A DNA stretch of 64,000 nucleotides from JAJYSO01 sp964451785 (GTDB lineage: Bacteria; Bacteroidota; Bacteroidia; Flavobacteriales; Flavobacteriaceae): NCBI GenBank assembly GCA_964451785.1, contig CAYVJG010000010.1, positions 16,106-80,105 on the forward strand. Reading direction: 5' to 3'. The notes beneath the pieces were generated by a model that was not told the origin of the DNA, did no database searches, and was given only the letters and a program-made list of their open reading frames with translations. Positions 42,597 through 52,191 of this stretch are shown here, in pieces. The stretch's first letter is position 1, and each line of letters starts with the position of its first letter. The position numbers were made by a program, and so were the translations under genes.

Positions 42597-42639
42597 AATA
42601 AGTCGGAAGGAATATTTATTTTTTCCGACTTATTATTTT
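42597..42639 (+). terminator. Terminator of the phosphosugar mutase gene
   Basis: A 12-bp stem AATAAGTCGGAA/TTCCGACTTATT with a 14-base loop and a TATTTTT tail. A MITE copy follows directly at 42642. Confidence 0.85.
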
Positions 42640-42641
42640 TA

Positions 42642-42794
42642 TACGGAAATGATTTTTAAAATAGACTAAATATTTTGTCGTTAAAAGGTCAAGGCAAAAA
42701 GCACAGGCATAGCCTTAGCTATGACGAGCATTTATAACGCAGAGATTTGTGATTTTAACAGGAAGATTGGTTCATTTTGAATGTCACTTCCGTA
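42642..42794. mobile_element. MITE-like palindromic element, copy 2 (153 bp)
   Basis: It matches copy 1 (30720-30879) except for a 7-bp deletion in the left arm and a few substitutions, and has the same TACGGAAATGA/TCACTTCCGTA ends. TTA flanks it at 42639-42641 and 42795-42797. The right TTA is the stop codon of the cardiolipin synthase gene on the minus strand, the same geometry as in copy 1. It also abuts the T run of the mutase terminator. Confidence 0.85.
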
Positions 42795-44258
42795 TTAGAG
42801 AAGCGGTGAAATAAGCCGTGCTAAATGCTCGCCAAAAACTTTGATTTTGGGACGCTTTTTCCATTGGTCCAAACTGATTTCTCTACTGTTTTCCAAATCG
42901 TCTAAAAAAATAGAATAGAGTTTTTGATTGATGTCGTGATTGTAAATATGGGTGTTAACTTCAAAGTTGAGTTCTTGACTGCGCACATCCATATTAGCAG
43001 ATCCAATACAAGAAAAGTTAGAGTCAACCAGCATGGTCTTAGCATGGATAAATCCCTTTTCATAAAAAAATACACGCACACCATTTTCGAGTAATTCTTC
43101 ATAATAAGAATACGCTGCTGCATTGACAAAAATGGAATCTCCTTTTTTAGGCACTAGAAGGCGAACATCTAATCCGGCCAGGGCCTGTGTTTTGAGGGCA
43201 TTTAAGACAGGTTCTACAGGAATAAAATAAGGCGTGGTGATATAAATGCGTTCTTCGGCTTCATAAATAGTTGAAGTCGTTGAAAGCATTATTGAAGGAA
43301 CCACATCAGGACCACTTGTTGCAACTTGAATAAGCTTGTCTCCAGCTTTTAAGCGAGTTTCTTTAAAATAATCTCGAATTGAAATAATTGGTTTTTCAGT
43401 AGCAAATACCCAGTTGGTCAAAAATAAAAATTGAAAATAAAAAGCGCCATTTCCACGTAGATACAAATGGGTATCTCGCCAGTAAGCTTTACCGGGTTTA
43501 TTGATATAAGTATCAGAAACATTGATGCCACCGGAAAAAACATGTTCGCCATCAACAACAATAATTTTGCGGTGATCGCGATAATTTAGGCGATTGGCAA
43601 AGAGTTTAAATCGAATTTTGTTTACAGGAGAAGTTTCTACTCCAGCTTGACGGAGTTTTTTGAGAAAACGCTTGCCAATTTTACTGCTGCCAAAATCATC
43701 GTATAAAAAGCGTACAATGACTCCTTCTTGAGCCTTTTTAATTAATAATTCACCTAAGCTTTGTCCGATTTCATCACATTCATAAATATAATACTCTAAG
43801 TGAATATGGTGTTTTGCTTGAGCGATAACTGAAAATACCTTTGGAAATTTCTCTTCGCCATTGACTAGTAGTTCCACATGGTTTCCTGAAGTTAATAGTG
43901 AGCGAGAACCTTTAAAGAGAAAATTTATCGTATTTCTGAATTGGTGAATTTCGTTTTTTTTCTGATTGATAACACTTGCATGGGCATCGGCAATAATGTT
44001 TTGCACACGTATAAAAAGCTCTTCATTGCGTTTTATTTTAAAGTTGTAAAATCGATTTTTGCGGTAGTTGACGCCAATAAAAAAATAGATTAAAATACCA
44101 ATGACAGGTACAAAAATAATGAGGAGTAAATAGGCTAGAGTTTTACTGACGTTTTTAGTGTCTATGATTATTTTAGCTGATAAGGGAATAATGATGACAA
44201 TATGAAGAATCTCAAGTATTGTTAAGAGGTTAGGAGAGTTTTGTAAGAAATTAAGCAT
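42795..44258 (-). CDS. cls: Cardiolipin synthase (PLD family)
   Basis: 487 aa. Two N-terminal membrane helices (about 15-35 and 42-62) are followed by two phospholipase D domains with HKD motifs: NYRDHRKIIVVDGEHVFSGG and GFIHAKTMLVDSNFSCIGSA. It condenses two phosphatidylglycerols into cardiolipin at the inner membrane. The length fits bacterial ClsA. The stop codon is the target-site TAA of a MITE. A terminator separates it from icmF upstream. Confidence 0.93.
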   Translation of the reverse strand: MLNFLQNSPNLLTILEILHIVIIIPLSAKIIIDTKNVSKTLAYLLLIIFVPVIGILIYFFIGVNYRKNRFYNFKIKRNEELFIRVQNIIADAHASVINQKKNEIHQFRNTINFLFKGSRSLLTSGNHVELLVNGEEKFPKVFSVIAQAKHHIHLEYYIYECDEIGQSLGELLIKKAQEGVIVRFLYDDFGSSKIGKRFLKKLRQAGVETSPVNKIRFKLFANRLNYRDHRKIIVVDGEHVFSGGINVSDTYINKPGKAYWRDTHLYLRGNGAFYFQFLFLTNWVFATEKPIISIRDYFKETRLKAGDKLIQVATSGPDVVPSIMLSTTSTIYEAEERIYITTPYFIPVEPVLNALKTQALAGLDVRLLVPKKGDSIFVNAAAYSYYEELLENGVRVFFYEKGFIHAKTMLVDSNFSCIGSANMDVRSQELNFEVNTHIYNHDINQKLYSIFLDDLENSREISLDQWKKRPKIKVFGEHLARLISPLL

Positions 44259-44283
44259 AAGTCACCACTTTGTATAAAGATAA

Positions 44284-44312
44284 AAAAAGTGCCGAAAATT
44301 TCGGCACTTTTT
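44284..44312. terminator. Bidirectional terminator after icmF
   Basis: AAAAAGTGCCGAAA/TTTCGGCACTTTTT forms a near-continuous stem between the icmF stop (44337) and the cardiolipin synthase start (44258). Long A and T runs flank it. Confidence 0.9.
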
Positions 44313-44336
44313 ATGGAGTAATACGCTCAAAATGAT

Positions 44337-47300
44337 TTACATATTGCGACGGTATTGCCCGCCAACTTTAAATAAAGCATTAGTAATTTGTCCTAGAGAG
44401 CACACTTTAGTAGCTTCCATCAATTCATCAAAGATGTTTCGGTTTTCAATGGCTGCATTTTTGACGCGTTCGAGTGCCTCGCCAGCACTGTCTTTGTAAG
44501 TCTGCTTGAGTTTTTCTAGGGTTTCAATTTGGTGTTCTTTTTCTTCTTCAGTAGCACGAATTACTTCACCAGGGCGTTCAGTAGGTGAACCTTTACTGCT
44601 CAAGAAGGTGTTTACGCCAATAATAGGAAATTGTCCACTGTGTTTAAGGCGTTCGTAATACAAACTTTCTTCTTGAATCTGCATACGTTGAAACATGCGT
44701 TCCATGGCGCCGAGTACACCACCGCGTTCGTTAATACGATCAAATTCATACAGTACAGCTTCTTCCACTAAATCAGTCAATTCTTCAATGATAAAAGAAC
44801 CTTGAATAGGGTTTTCATTTTTAGCTAAACCTAATTCTTTATTGATAATTAATTGAATAGCCATGGCGCGGCGCACAGACTCTTCAGTAGGCGTGGTGAT
44901 GGCCTCGTCATAAGCATTAGTGTGCAAGGAATTACAGTTGTCATAAATGGCATAAAGAGCCTGCAGAGTCGTGCGAATGTCATTAAACTGAATTTCTTGA
45001 GCGTGTAAGGAACGTCCAGAAGTTTGAATGTGATATTTCAACATCTGTGCCCGAGGGTTAGCTCCGTATTTGTGCTTGAGGGCTTTAGACCAGATACGTC
45101 TTGCTACACGACCAATAACGGCATATTCCGGATCGATTCCATTAGAGAAGAAGAAGGACAGGTTGGGGCCAAATTTGTTGATGTCCATCCCACGGTTGAG
45201 GTAATACTCTACATAAGTAAATCCATTAGACAGCGTTAGAGCTAGTTGCGTAATCGGGTTGGCACCGGCTTCGGCAATGTGATAGCCCGAGATGGAAACT
45301 GAATAGAAGTTGCGAACGTTATTTTCGATAAAATATTCTTGAACATCCCCCATTAAACGCAAGGCAAATTCTGTAGAGAAGATACAGGTGTTTTGGGCTT
45401 GATCTTCTTTTAAGATATCAGCTTGTACCGTACCGCGCACTTTAGCGATGGTTTCCGCCTTAATACGGGTATAAATCGCTTTAGGCAAAACGCGATCACC
45501 GGTTACCCCGAGGAGCATTAAGCCCAGTCCGTTGTTGCCTTTAGGGAGTTCACCACGGTATTTAGGACGTTCTAAACCACTTTTTTTGTAAATGGCTTTA
45601 ATTTTAGCTTCCACTTCGGCTTCAAGACCATTTTCTACAATATATTTTTCACATTGTTGATCAATGGCAGCATTCATAAAGAAACCGAGCAACATTGGTG
45701 CAGGGCCATTAATGGTCATACTTACAGAAGTCATTTTGTCGGCCAAGTCAAAACCAGAGTACAGTTTTTTAGCATCGTCTAGGCAGCAGATTGAGACGCC
45801 TGAATTTCCAATTTTCCCGTAGATATCAGGACGTCTATCAGGGTCGCTTCCATAGAGGGTAACCGAGTCAAAAGCTGTAGAGAGGCGCTTGGCCGGCATA
45901 TCAAGACTCACATAGTGAAAGCGGCGATTGGTACGTTCAGGACCACCTTCACCAGCAAACATTCGTGTGGGATCTTCGCCAGTGCGCTTAAACGGGTATA
46001 ATCCTGAAGTGTAGGGAAATCGTCCGGGTACGTTTTCTTGTAAAATCCAACGTAATAAATCGCCCCAAGCTTGGTATTTTGGCAAGGCAATTTTAGGAAT
46101 TTGTGTATGCGAAAGCGATTCGGTGTGGGTGTTGATTTTAATTTCTTTATCACGTACTTTAAAGACGTATTCTGGCGCTTTGTATTGCGCAACTAGATTG
46201 TGCCAATTGATGATTTCTTCCCAATTGTAAGGGTCTAAATCCATCTTGATACGATCAAATTCTTTTTTGAGTAAATTGACTAAAATTTGATTACTTTCAG
46301 TGGTTATAGATTGCAATTGCTCTTCATCTAATCCGTTTTTAGTCAAATTGAGATCAGCTCCTGAGGCAGCTTCAATAGCCTTGTAAATACCGTATAATTT
46401 TTGGGCGACCTCAGCTTGCGTTTTGACGGTGGCATCATATTGCCGATTGTTATCTGAAATTTCAGAGAGGTAACGCACGCGTTTTGGGGGAATGATATGG
46501 ATTTTTTCAGACATTCCTTCGGTAAGGGTATAGCTACTAGAGAGTTGATCTTTGGTTACTTCGGCTAGTTTATCCATAATTTTTCGATACAAGGTGTTCA
46601 TCCCCGGATCGTTAAATTGTGAAGCAATAGTACCGTAAACCGGCATATCTTCGGTATTGGCATCCCAGAGGTTGTGATTGCGCAAAAATTGTTTACGCAC
46701 ATCGCGTAAGGCATCTAAGGCACCGCGTTTATCGAATTTATTAAGTGCTACAATATCGGCAAAATCAAGCATATCGATTTTTTCGAGCTGCGTGGCGGCT
46801 CCGTATTCAGGAGTCATCACATAAAGTGCTAAATCGGAGTGGTTGGTAATTTCAGTATCACTCTGGCCAATTCCTGAAGTTTCAAGAATAATCAAATCGT
46901 ATTCAGCTGCTTTAAGCACATCTACGGCTTCTTGCACATAATTTGACAAGGCTAAATTAGATTGGCGCGTAGCTAAAGAACGCATGTATACACGATCAGA
47001 ATCGATGGCGTTCATGCGGATACGGTCGCCGAGTAATGCCCCGCCAGTTTTACGTTTAGACGGATCAACTGAAATGATACCTATGGTTTTGTCTTCAAAG
47101 TCACTGAGAAAACGGCGAACGAGTTCATCGACTAAAGACGATTTTCCGGCGCCACCAGTTCCGGTGATTCCCAAAACAGGAGTTTTTGAACTTTTAGCTT
47201 CTATTTTACCAAAGAGTGTTTCAAATTGGTCGTGATGATTTTCAGCTAAAGAAATCAAACGCGAAATGGTGGTTACGTTTTTGGCTTTTAAGGCCTTTTC

Positions 47301-47807
47301 AATAGCTTTTACAGAAGGATTTTCGATTCGCGGTTTATCTTTTCCCTGAAAGATTTGTAACTCAGGGTTTGTAAAGTCTGATTTTTGAACCACATCATTA
47401 ATCATGCCTTGCAGTCCAAGAGCACGGCCGTCGTCAGGAGAGTAAATTCTGTCGATGCCATAGTCTTCTAGAGTTTTGATTTCTTCAGGTAGAATAACGC
47501 CACCGCCACCGCAGAAAATTTTGATTTGATCAGCGCCTTTTTCGCGAAGCAAATCATACATATATTTAAAGTATTCATTGTGACCACCTTGATAAGAAGT
47601 CATCGCAATGGCATTGGCATCTTCTTGAATGGCGGTATTGACAACGTATTCAACACTGCGGTCGTGGCCGAGGTGAATAACTTCAACTCCTGTGGCTTGA
47701 ATGATACGACGCATAATATTGATAGCAGCGTCGTGCCCGTCAAACAAAGAAGCTGCGGTAACAATGCGGACTAAGTTTTTGGGTTTATAAGGTTTTTGAT
47801 TTTCCAT
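44337..47807 (-). CDS. icmF: Fused isobutyryl-CoA mutase (IcmF)
   Basis: 1156 aa in one chain: a B12-binding domain at the N-terminus (1-150; SLFDGHDAAINIMRRI with His25 as the likely cobalt ligand), a MeaB-like G-protein chaperone domain (about 190-410; GITGTGGAGKSS Walker A), and the mutase TIM barrel (about 540-1156; GLYPFKRTGEDPTRMFAGEG, GKIGNSGVSICCLDDAKKLY). This order identifies IcmF rather than methylmalonyl-CoA mutase, where the B12 domain is C-terminal. It interconverts isobutyryl-CoA and n-butyryl-CoA and can act on related branched acyl-CoAs. The built-in GTPase supports cofactor loading. Stands alone between terminators. Confidence 0.93.
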   Translation of the reverse strand: MENQKPYKPKNLVRIVTAASLFDGHDAAINIMRRIIQATGVEVIHLGHDRSVEYVVNTAIQEDANAIAMTSYQGGHNEYFKYMYDLLREKGADQIKIFCGGGGVILPEEIKTLEDYGIDRIYSPDDGRALGLQGMINDVVQKSDFTNPELQIFQGKDKPRIENPSVKAIEKALKAKNVTTISRLISLAENHHDQFETLFGKIEAKSSKTPVLGITGTGGAGKSSLVDELVRRFLSDFEDKTIGIISVDPSKRKTGGALLGDRIRMNAIDSDRVYMRSLATRQSNLALSNYVQEAVDVLKAAEYDLIILETSGIGQSDTEITNHSDLALYVMTPEYGAATQLEKIDMLDFADIVALNKFDKRGALDALRDVRKQFLRNHNLWDANTEDMPVYGTIASQFNDPGMNTLYRKIMDKLAEVTKDQLSSSYTLTEGMSEKIHIIPPKRVRYLSEISDNNRQYDATVKTQAEVAQKLYGIYKAIEAASGADLNLTKNGLDEEQLQSITTESNQILVNLLKKEFDRIKMDLDPYNWEEIINWHNLVAQYKAPEYVFKVRDKEIKINTHTESLSHTQIPKIALPKYQAWGDLLRWILQENVPGRFPYTSGLYPFKRTGEDPTRMFAGEGGPERTNRRFHYVSLDMPAKRLSTAFDSVTLYGSDPDRRPDIYGKIGNSGVSICCLDDAKKLYSGFDLADKMTSVSMTINGPAPMLLGFFMNAAIDQQCEKYIVENGLEAEVEAKIKAIYKKSGLERPKYRGELPKGNNGLGLMLLGVTGDRVLPKAIYTRIKAETIAKVRGTVQADILKEDQAQNTCIFSTEFALRLMGDVQEYFIENNVRNFYSVSISGYHIAEAGANPITQLALTLSNGFTYVEYYLNRGMDINKFGPNLSFFFSNGIDPEYAVIGRVARRIWSKALKHKYGANPRAQMLKYHIQTSGRSLHAQEIQFNDIRTTLQALYAIYDNCNSLHTNAYDEAITTPTEESVRRAMAIQLIINKELGLAKNENPIQGSFIIEELTDLVEEAVLYEFDRINERGGVLGAMERMFQRMQIQEESLYYERLKHSGQFPIIGVNTFLSSKGSPTERPGEVIRATEEEKEHQIETLEKLKQTYKDSAGEALERVKNAAIENRNIFDELMEATKVCSLGQITNALFKVGGQYRRNM

Positions 47808-47903
47808 AATCGTTTTCAGAATTTTGCAGCGTAAATGTAAGCAAAATAGAGGAGAGTAGGAAGGCTAAAATAGGCTAAACTTTAACAAATTGAGGCGACA
47901 AAA

Positions 47904-47930
47904 AAATCCCGCAGGTTACCTACGGGATTT
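47904..47930 (-). terminator. Terminator of the repeat lipoprotein gene
   Basis: AAATCCCGCAGGT pairs with ACCTACGGGATTT (one mismatch), followed on the minus strand by seven T. It is 34 bp past the stop at 47965. Confidence 0.85.
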
Positions 47931-47964
47931 ATAATAGCTTAATTAGATTGAGAAGAGCGCTTTT

Positions 47965-49299
47965 TTACAGCATAATCTCAAATGAGCCTTGTGTAATTTG
48001 TTTAACATCACCAGTTACACTGTCGCTTACTGAAAAGGTAAATTCACCGCTAAGCGTTTGACCGTCGTTAACGTTTATCGTGATTTGTCCTGAATTGAGT
48101 ACTGTTTTATAATCAACTACAGTTCCAGATTGTGAGTCATTAAAGCTGTATACCGCCGAGTAATTGCCATCAACAGTAACGTCATAATCTCCAGTGTTAG
48201 TGTTAGTCGGAATTTTGAGTTGAAGGCTATTGCCATTGGCGTCAGTTCCTGTAATGCTGATGAGGTTGTTTCCTAGGTCAGCAGTAGTTAAATCGCCGTC
48301 GGCTTCAAAAGCTTCATTATCAATCATCGCAGACATTGGTGCTGGTTGTTGTTCTTCAACCGAATAAGTAATTTGATCAAAAACGCCATTGGTCATATTG
48401 ATACTTTCACTGGTGTCATTAGTATTGACTAAGGTGCCGGTAAAGGTTCCTGATAAAACGTGGTTATCCACATCTATGTCAGTGATGATTAGTGTGCCTT
48501 CTGAAGAGATATAAACCGCATTAGAATCATTGCCAGTATCGGGGTCCAAAACGATGCCTGCTTCAGCGACAGTAGGGTCGCCAAGCGTGAAGGTACCTAC
48601 GGCAGGGTCAGTAATAATTAATTTGATGTTCTGCGTATCTCCAGTTGTTGAAATGCTAAGCACATTATCTATAAGTACCGCTGAAATATTGCCCGCGTCA
48701 TAGAGACTAGAATCTAGAGCGACATGAAAATCGCTTAGGCTTCCTGGAGGTGGTGCGAGGTCAGTGTGTAGAGGGATATTTACAAATTCACCATTGGTAA
48801 AGTTTAAAGTGCCTCCAGGCGTGATTACTGTAGAGTCAGTTGCCGTAGAATCGGCAGGAGGAACTGTAACACTACTCGAATCGCGTTGCGCTTTAAATGA
48901 GAATGTTCCTGAAGCCAATCCACTTACGATATCGTATTTTGTAATTTCTAATACCCCAACCGTATCGATATTATCCATGGTAAAAGGCTCAGCAGCGCCG
49001 TCATAATAAGAAGCCGTTCCGTCAGGAGTGCCGTTTAAAACAAAGGTACCTGTTCCTGAACCAGTCACTTTTAGGCTAACGCGCGTACCATCATTGCGTT
49101 TTCCGACAATTTGAGTCACGCCATCTTCGGTCAATACGCCTGAGATGTTGGCAAAAAAAGTTTCTTCATTGATATCAACTTTAAAAGAAGAATTTGCGGG
49201 TATAGCGCCGTCATAACTTTCTCCTATAGGTTCATCATCACAGCTCGTTAAGCCTGCTAAAATGAAACAAACCAAAAGTGATTTGTAAAATAGTTTCAT
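47965..49299 (-). CDS. Lipoprotein with repeated beta domains, unknown function
   Basis: 444 aa from the inner ATG (MKLFYKSLLVCFILAGLTSC); the lipobox LTSC gives a mature N-terminal cysteine followed by DDEP, which in Bacteroidota often directs export to the surface. Three segments of similar design follow (about 35-150, 165-300, 325-444), each with short strands and Gly/Thr/Asp turns (TQIVGKRNDGTRVSLKVT; ISITGTDANGNSLQLKIP) and an ending like LSGEFTFSV or LSGTFTGTL. They resemble DUF6252-type lipoproteins. No enzyme motif is seen. Transcribed alone. Confidence 0.65.
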   Translation of the reverse strand: MKLFYKSLLVCFILAGLTSCDDEPIGESYDGAIPANSSFKVDINEETFFANISGVLTEDGVTQIVGKRNDGTRVSLKVTGSGTGTFVLNGTPDGTASYYDGAAEPFTMDNIDTVGVLEITKYDIVSGLASGTFSFKAQRDSSSVTVPPADSTATDSTVITPGGTLNFTNGEFVNIPLHTDLAPPPGSLSDFHVALDSSLYDAGNISAVLIDNVLSISTTGDTQNIKLIITDPAVGTFTLGDPTVAEAGIVLDPDTGNDSNAVYISSEGTLIITDIDVDNHVLSGTFTGTLVNTNDTSESINMTNGVFDQITYSVEEQQPAPMSAMIDNEAFEADGDLTTADLGNNLISITGTDANGNSLQLKIPTNTNTGDYDVTVDGNYSAVYSFNDSQSGTVVDYKTVLNSGQITINVNDGQTLSGEFTFSVSDSVTGDVKQITQGSFEIML

Positions 49300-49353
49300 G
49301 TGCAAAGTTTAGTGTTATTATAATTAACGCAAACTTAACTAAAAAATTTTACT

Positions 49354-50667
49354 TTATAAGTTTCTTTTTGGAACTCTTAAAAGTAAGCAAATTCCAACGA
49401 TAAAAAAGGCGATAAAAAAAAGTATGGAAAGCCTTATACTGCCTGTTATTTGGGCTATAAATCCATAAGTAAACATCCCGATAACGATGCCAATTTTTTC
49501 AGAAACATCGTAAAAACTGAAGTATGAAGTGGTATCAACTGTGTTTTTAGGAATAAATTTAGAGTAAGTTGAGCGCGAAAGTGCTTGTATACCGCCCATA
49601 ACTAGACCTACTAGACCCGCAGCAATGTAGAATTGATTAGGAGTAGTGATGAAATACGCAAAAATACAGATGCCTACCCAAATGCAATTGATGCTGATTA
49701 AAACAGAAATATTACCAAATTTTCCCGAAGCTCTAGCGGTGAGTTTAGCGCCTATGACGGCAATAAGTTGAATGAGAAGAATGCTGATAATGAGTCCTGT
49801 GGTTGAATCTTGTGCGCCCCAATCGAGTTCTTCAACACCAAAATAAGTGGCGATAAGCATGATCGTTTGTACGGCCATGCTGTAAACAAAAAAGGCAATG
49901 AGGTAACGGTGTAAGCGCTGATTGGCTTTGACAGCGGTATATATTTTTTTAAGCTCTTTAAAGCCGTTGAAAAACCAATTTTTGTGTTTTGTTTTTGATT
50001 CGTTTTGTGGCAGATAGCGGTAGGTGTATTGGCTAAAGGCGATCCACCAAATACCGGTGAGAATAAAGGAGAGTCGTGTTGGTAAGCCTTCGTCTTCAAA
50101 TCCAAAAGTTTGGTGAAGTAAGATCATGGCTAAGCAAATAACGAGTAAGATGACGCTGCCGATATAACCTAATGCATAACCCTGAGCACTGACTTTATCT
50201 TGCTGTTCAGGAAAGGCTATATCAGGGAGATAGGAATTGTAAAACACCACACTGCCCCAAAATCCGATTAATGCTAAATAGTAACAGAGTAATCCGAACC
50301 ATAATTCTTCTAAAGAAAACCAAAACAAACCTATACAGGCCGCTGCGCCAAGATAATTAAAAAAGCGCATAAAACTTTTTTTATTCCCGGTATAATCCGC
50401 AATTCCGCTGAGTAAGGGACTTAAGATAGAAACCGTCAAAAAGGCTAAGGCAGTGACATAACTAATTAAACTATCGTTGTTAAAGTTGTAGCCTAAAAAC
50501 TGAACGCTGTCGTCAACAACTTTTCCATTTTCTTTAACAAGGGTTAGGGCGCCGTAAAATATAGGAAATATAGCTGATGAAATAACCAGCGGATATACAG
50601 AGTTGGCCCAATCGTAAAACGCCCAAGCGTGTAGTAATTTTTTGTGACCTTTAGGAAGCTGAGGCAT
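49354..50667 (-). CDS. UMF1/Atg22-type major facilitator protein
   Basis: 437 aa, twelve predicted helices. The start HAWAFYDWANSVYPLVISSA is the UMF1 family signature (AWxxYDWANS), and GGIQALSRSTYSKFIPKN is the second conserved segment between helices 10 and 11. The family is related to the vacuolar amino-acid effluxer Atg22; the bacterial substrate is unknown. It is separated from the methyltransferase gene upstream by 48 bp and may be co-transcribed with it. Confidence 0.85.
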   Translation of the reverse strand: MPQLPKGHKKLLHAWAFYDWANSVYPLVISSAIFPIFYGALTLVKENGKVVDDSVQFLGYNFNNDSLISYVTALAFLTVSILSPLLSGIADYTGNKKSFMRFFNYLGAAACIGLFWFSLEELWFGLLCYYLALIGFWGSVVFYNSYLPDIAFPEQQDKVSAQGYALGYIGSVILLVICLAMILLHQTFGFEDEGLPTRLSFILTGIWWIAFSQYTYRYLPQNESKTKHKNWFFNGFKELKKIYTAVKANQRLHRYLIAFFVYSMAVQTIMLIATYFGVEELDWGAQDSTTGLIISILLIQLIAVIGAKLTARASGKFGNISVLISINCIWVGICIFAYFITTPNQFYIAAGLVGLVMGGIQALSRSTYSKFIPKNTVDTTSYFSFYDVSEKIGIVIGMFTYGFIAQITGSIRLSILFFIAFFIVGICLLLRVPKRNL

Positions 50668-50715
50668 AATGACCTTGTGGATTAGTGAGTCAAAAATACA
50701 TAAAATAAAGAGGAA

Positions 50716-51306
50716 TCAATTCACAGGGCGTTGTGCGATGAAAAAGAATTCACTTCTTTGGCGAGGTTTTATAGAGTTTGTGGCGGTTTGCAGAGTTAGA
50801 ATGTTTAAATGTGGTTCTAGTAATTGACGATATTCTTTTTCATTTCCTCCAAATGGTGGGCGATCAGTGTTAAGTGACGCATTAAATAACAAGCCAACTA
50901 ACTTGCCGTTAGGTTTTAAGAGTTCGGTCATTTTTTGCACATAATCTGCTCGTCGTTCTGGTGGGAGTGCACAGAAAAATGTTTGTTCAATAATACGGTC
51001 AAATTGTTCTTTGTAGCTAAAAAAATCAGCTTGTACTAAATGCTTATCCGGAAAATCAGGCACACGTGTTTTGAAATTTTGTAAGGCTTCGACGGCCCAA
51101 TCTAAAATATAGACTTCTGAAAATCCCTGTTGGTGTAAATATTCAGCCTCATAGGCATTTCCGGCACCCGGAATCAAAATTTTGAGTGATTTGTCAGTGA
51201 GTTGATCAAAATAAGCTTTTAGAGGAGGCGAGGGATAACCAATATTCCAGCCCGTTTGGTCGTTGAGGTAGCGATTGTTCCAAAAAGAAGCGTCAAGTGT
51301 GGGCAT
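50716..51306 (-). CDS. Thiopurine methyltransferase-like SAM-dependent methyltransferase
   Basis: 196 aa class I methyltransferase. The TPMT-type start FWNNRYLNDQTGWNIGYPSP is followed by motif I LKILIPGAGNAYEAEYLHQQ and the acidic loop YILDWAVEALQNF; FFCALPPERRADYVQKM is typical of the branch. Family members methylate thiols, selenium or tellurium compounds, or halides, for detoxification. The natural substrate is unknown. Its start region overlaps no other true gene, since the divergent HipA-like gene really begins at 51394. Confidence 0.85.
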   Translation of the reverse strand: MPTLDASFWNNRYLNDQTGWNIGYPSPPLKAYFDQLTDKSLKILIPGAGNAYEAEYLHQQGFSEVYILDWAVEALQNFKTRVPDFPDKHLVQADFFSYKEQFDRIIEQTFFCALPPERRADYVQKMTELLKPNGKLVGLLFNASLNTDRPPFGGNEKEYRQLLEPHLNILTLQTATNSIKPRQRSEFFFIAQRPVN

Positions 51307-51393
51307 AATGATAGGATTGAGATTCTAAAAATACAAAAAGAGCTTGACTTTTTAAGGAAAGGAGAAATAGGATTTTATGATTACTTTTGTGCT

Positions 51394-52191
51394 ATGAAAA
51401 CAATAGAAACACTGCGGAGGGTTACGGTAATGCGCTATATTACGCCTTTGCGAGAAGGCGGCTCATTACCAGCCTTGGCCGATGCCGACGATGGCTTTAA
51501 ATACGTTTTAAAGTTTAAAGGCTCCGGGCATGGCGTAAAATCATTAATTTCTGAACTCTTGGGTGGTGAAATTGCTCGCGTGCTAGGCTTGCGCGTTCCC
51601 GAGTTGGTTTATGCAGATTTGGATGTCAATTTTGGACGTACCGAAGGCGATGAGGAAATTCAAGATTTGCTAAAGTGGAGTACAGGCTTAAATTTAGCTT
51701 TACACTTTTTGTCGGGAGCTGTCAATTATGATCCGGCAGTGATGAAAGTGGATGCTGACTTGGCTTCACAAATTGTGTGGTTAGATGCTTTTATTACTAA
51801 TGTTGATCGCACTTATCGCAATACCAATATGCTGATGTGGCATAACGAATTATGGCTTATTGATCACGGTTCATCTTTTTATTTTCATCACAATTGGACA
51901 CAGTGGAAAGAAAAAGCAGTGACGCCTTTTGGCCTGATTAAAGACCATGTGTTGTTGCATCGCGCTTCTGACTTAATGGAGGTAAATGAGCGTTTTAAAA
52001 AGCTATTGTCTCCTGAAATTTTGCAACAAATCGTCAATTTGATTCCGGCAGAATGGCTAGATTGGGAAGAAACCGATTTAGATGCCGAAGCGATTCGCCA
52101 GGTGTATTATGAATTTTTGTGCTTGCGCTTAACGCAAGCCGATGTATTTACTAAAGCTGCTCAAGATGCCAGAACACAACGACTTATATGA
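51394..52191 (+). CDS. HipA-like kinase domain protein
   Basis: 265 aa from ATG 51394; a longer reading from 51256 runs into the methyltransferase gene and adds no homology. It matches the HipA-like kinase fold: Lys in DGFKYVLKFKGSGHGVKSLI, the catalytic loop IVWLDAFITNVDRTYRNTNM (D-x3-x2-N), and the metal site LWLIDHGSSFYFHH (DFG-like). There is no HipB-type HTH or N-terminal HipA domain, so it is not a classic HipBA toxin. It overlaps the next gene (DUF3037) by 26 bp, a conserved pairing in my recollection. Function not established; protein or small-molecule phosphorylation is likely. Confidence 0.8.
   Translation: MKTIETLRRVTVMRYITPLREGGSLPALADADDGFKYVLKFKGSGHGVKSLISELLGGEIARVLGLRVPELVYADLDVNFGRTEGDEEIQDLLKWSTGLNLALHFLSGAVNYDPAVMKVDADLASQIVWLDAFITNVDRTYRNTNMLMWHNELWLIDHGSSFYFHHNWTQWKEKAVTPFGLIKDHVLLHRASDLMEVNERFKKLLSPEILQQIVNLIPAEWLDWEETDLDAEAIRQVYYEFLCLRLTQADVFTKAAQDARTQRLI

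Noticed and set aside
51256..51393. Longer start of the HipA-like gene
   Set aside because: It would overlap the divergent methyltransferase gene and adds no kinase-like sequence; the ATG at 51394 begins the conserved part.
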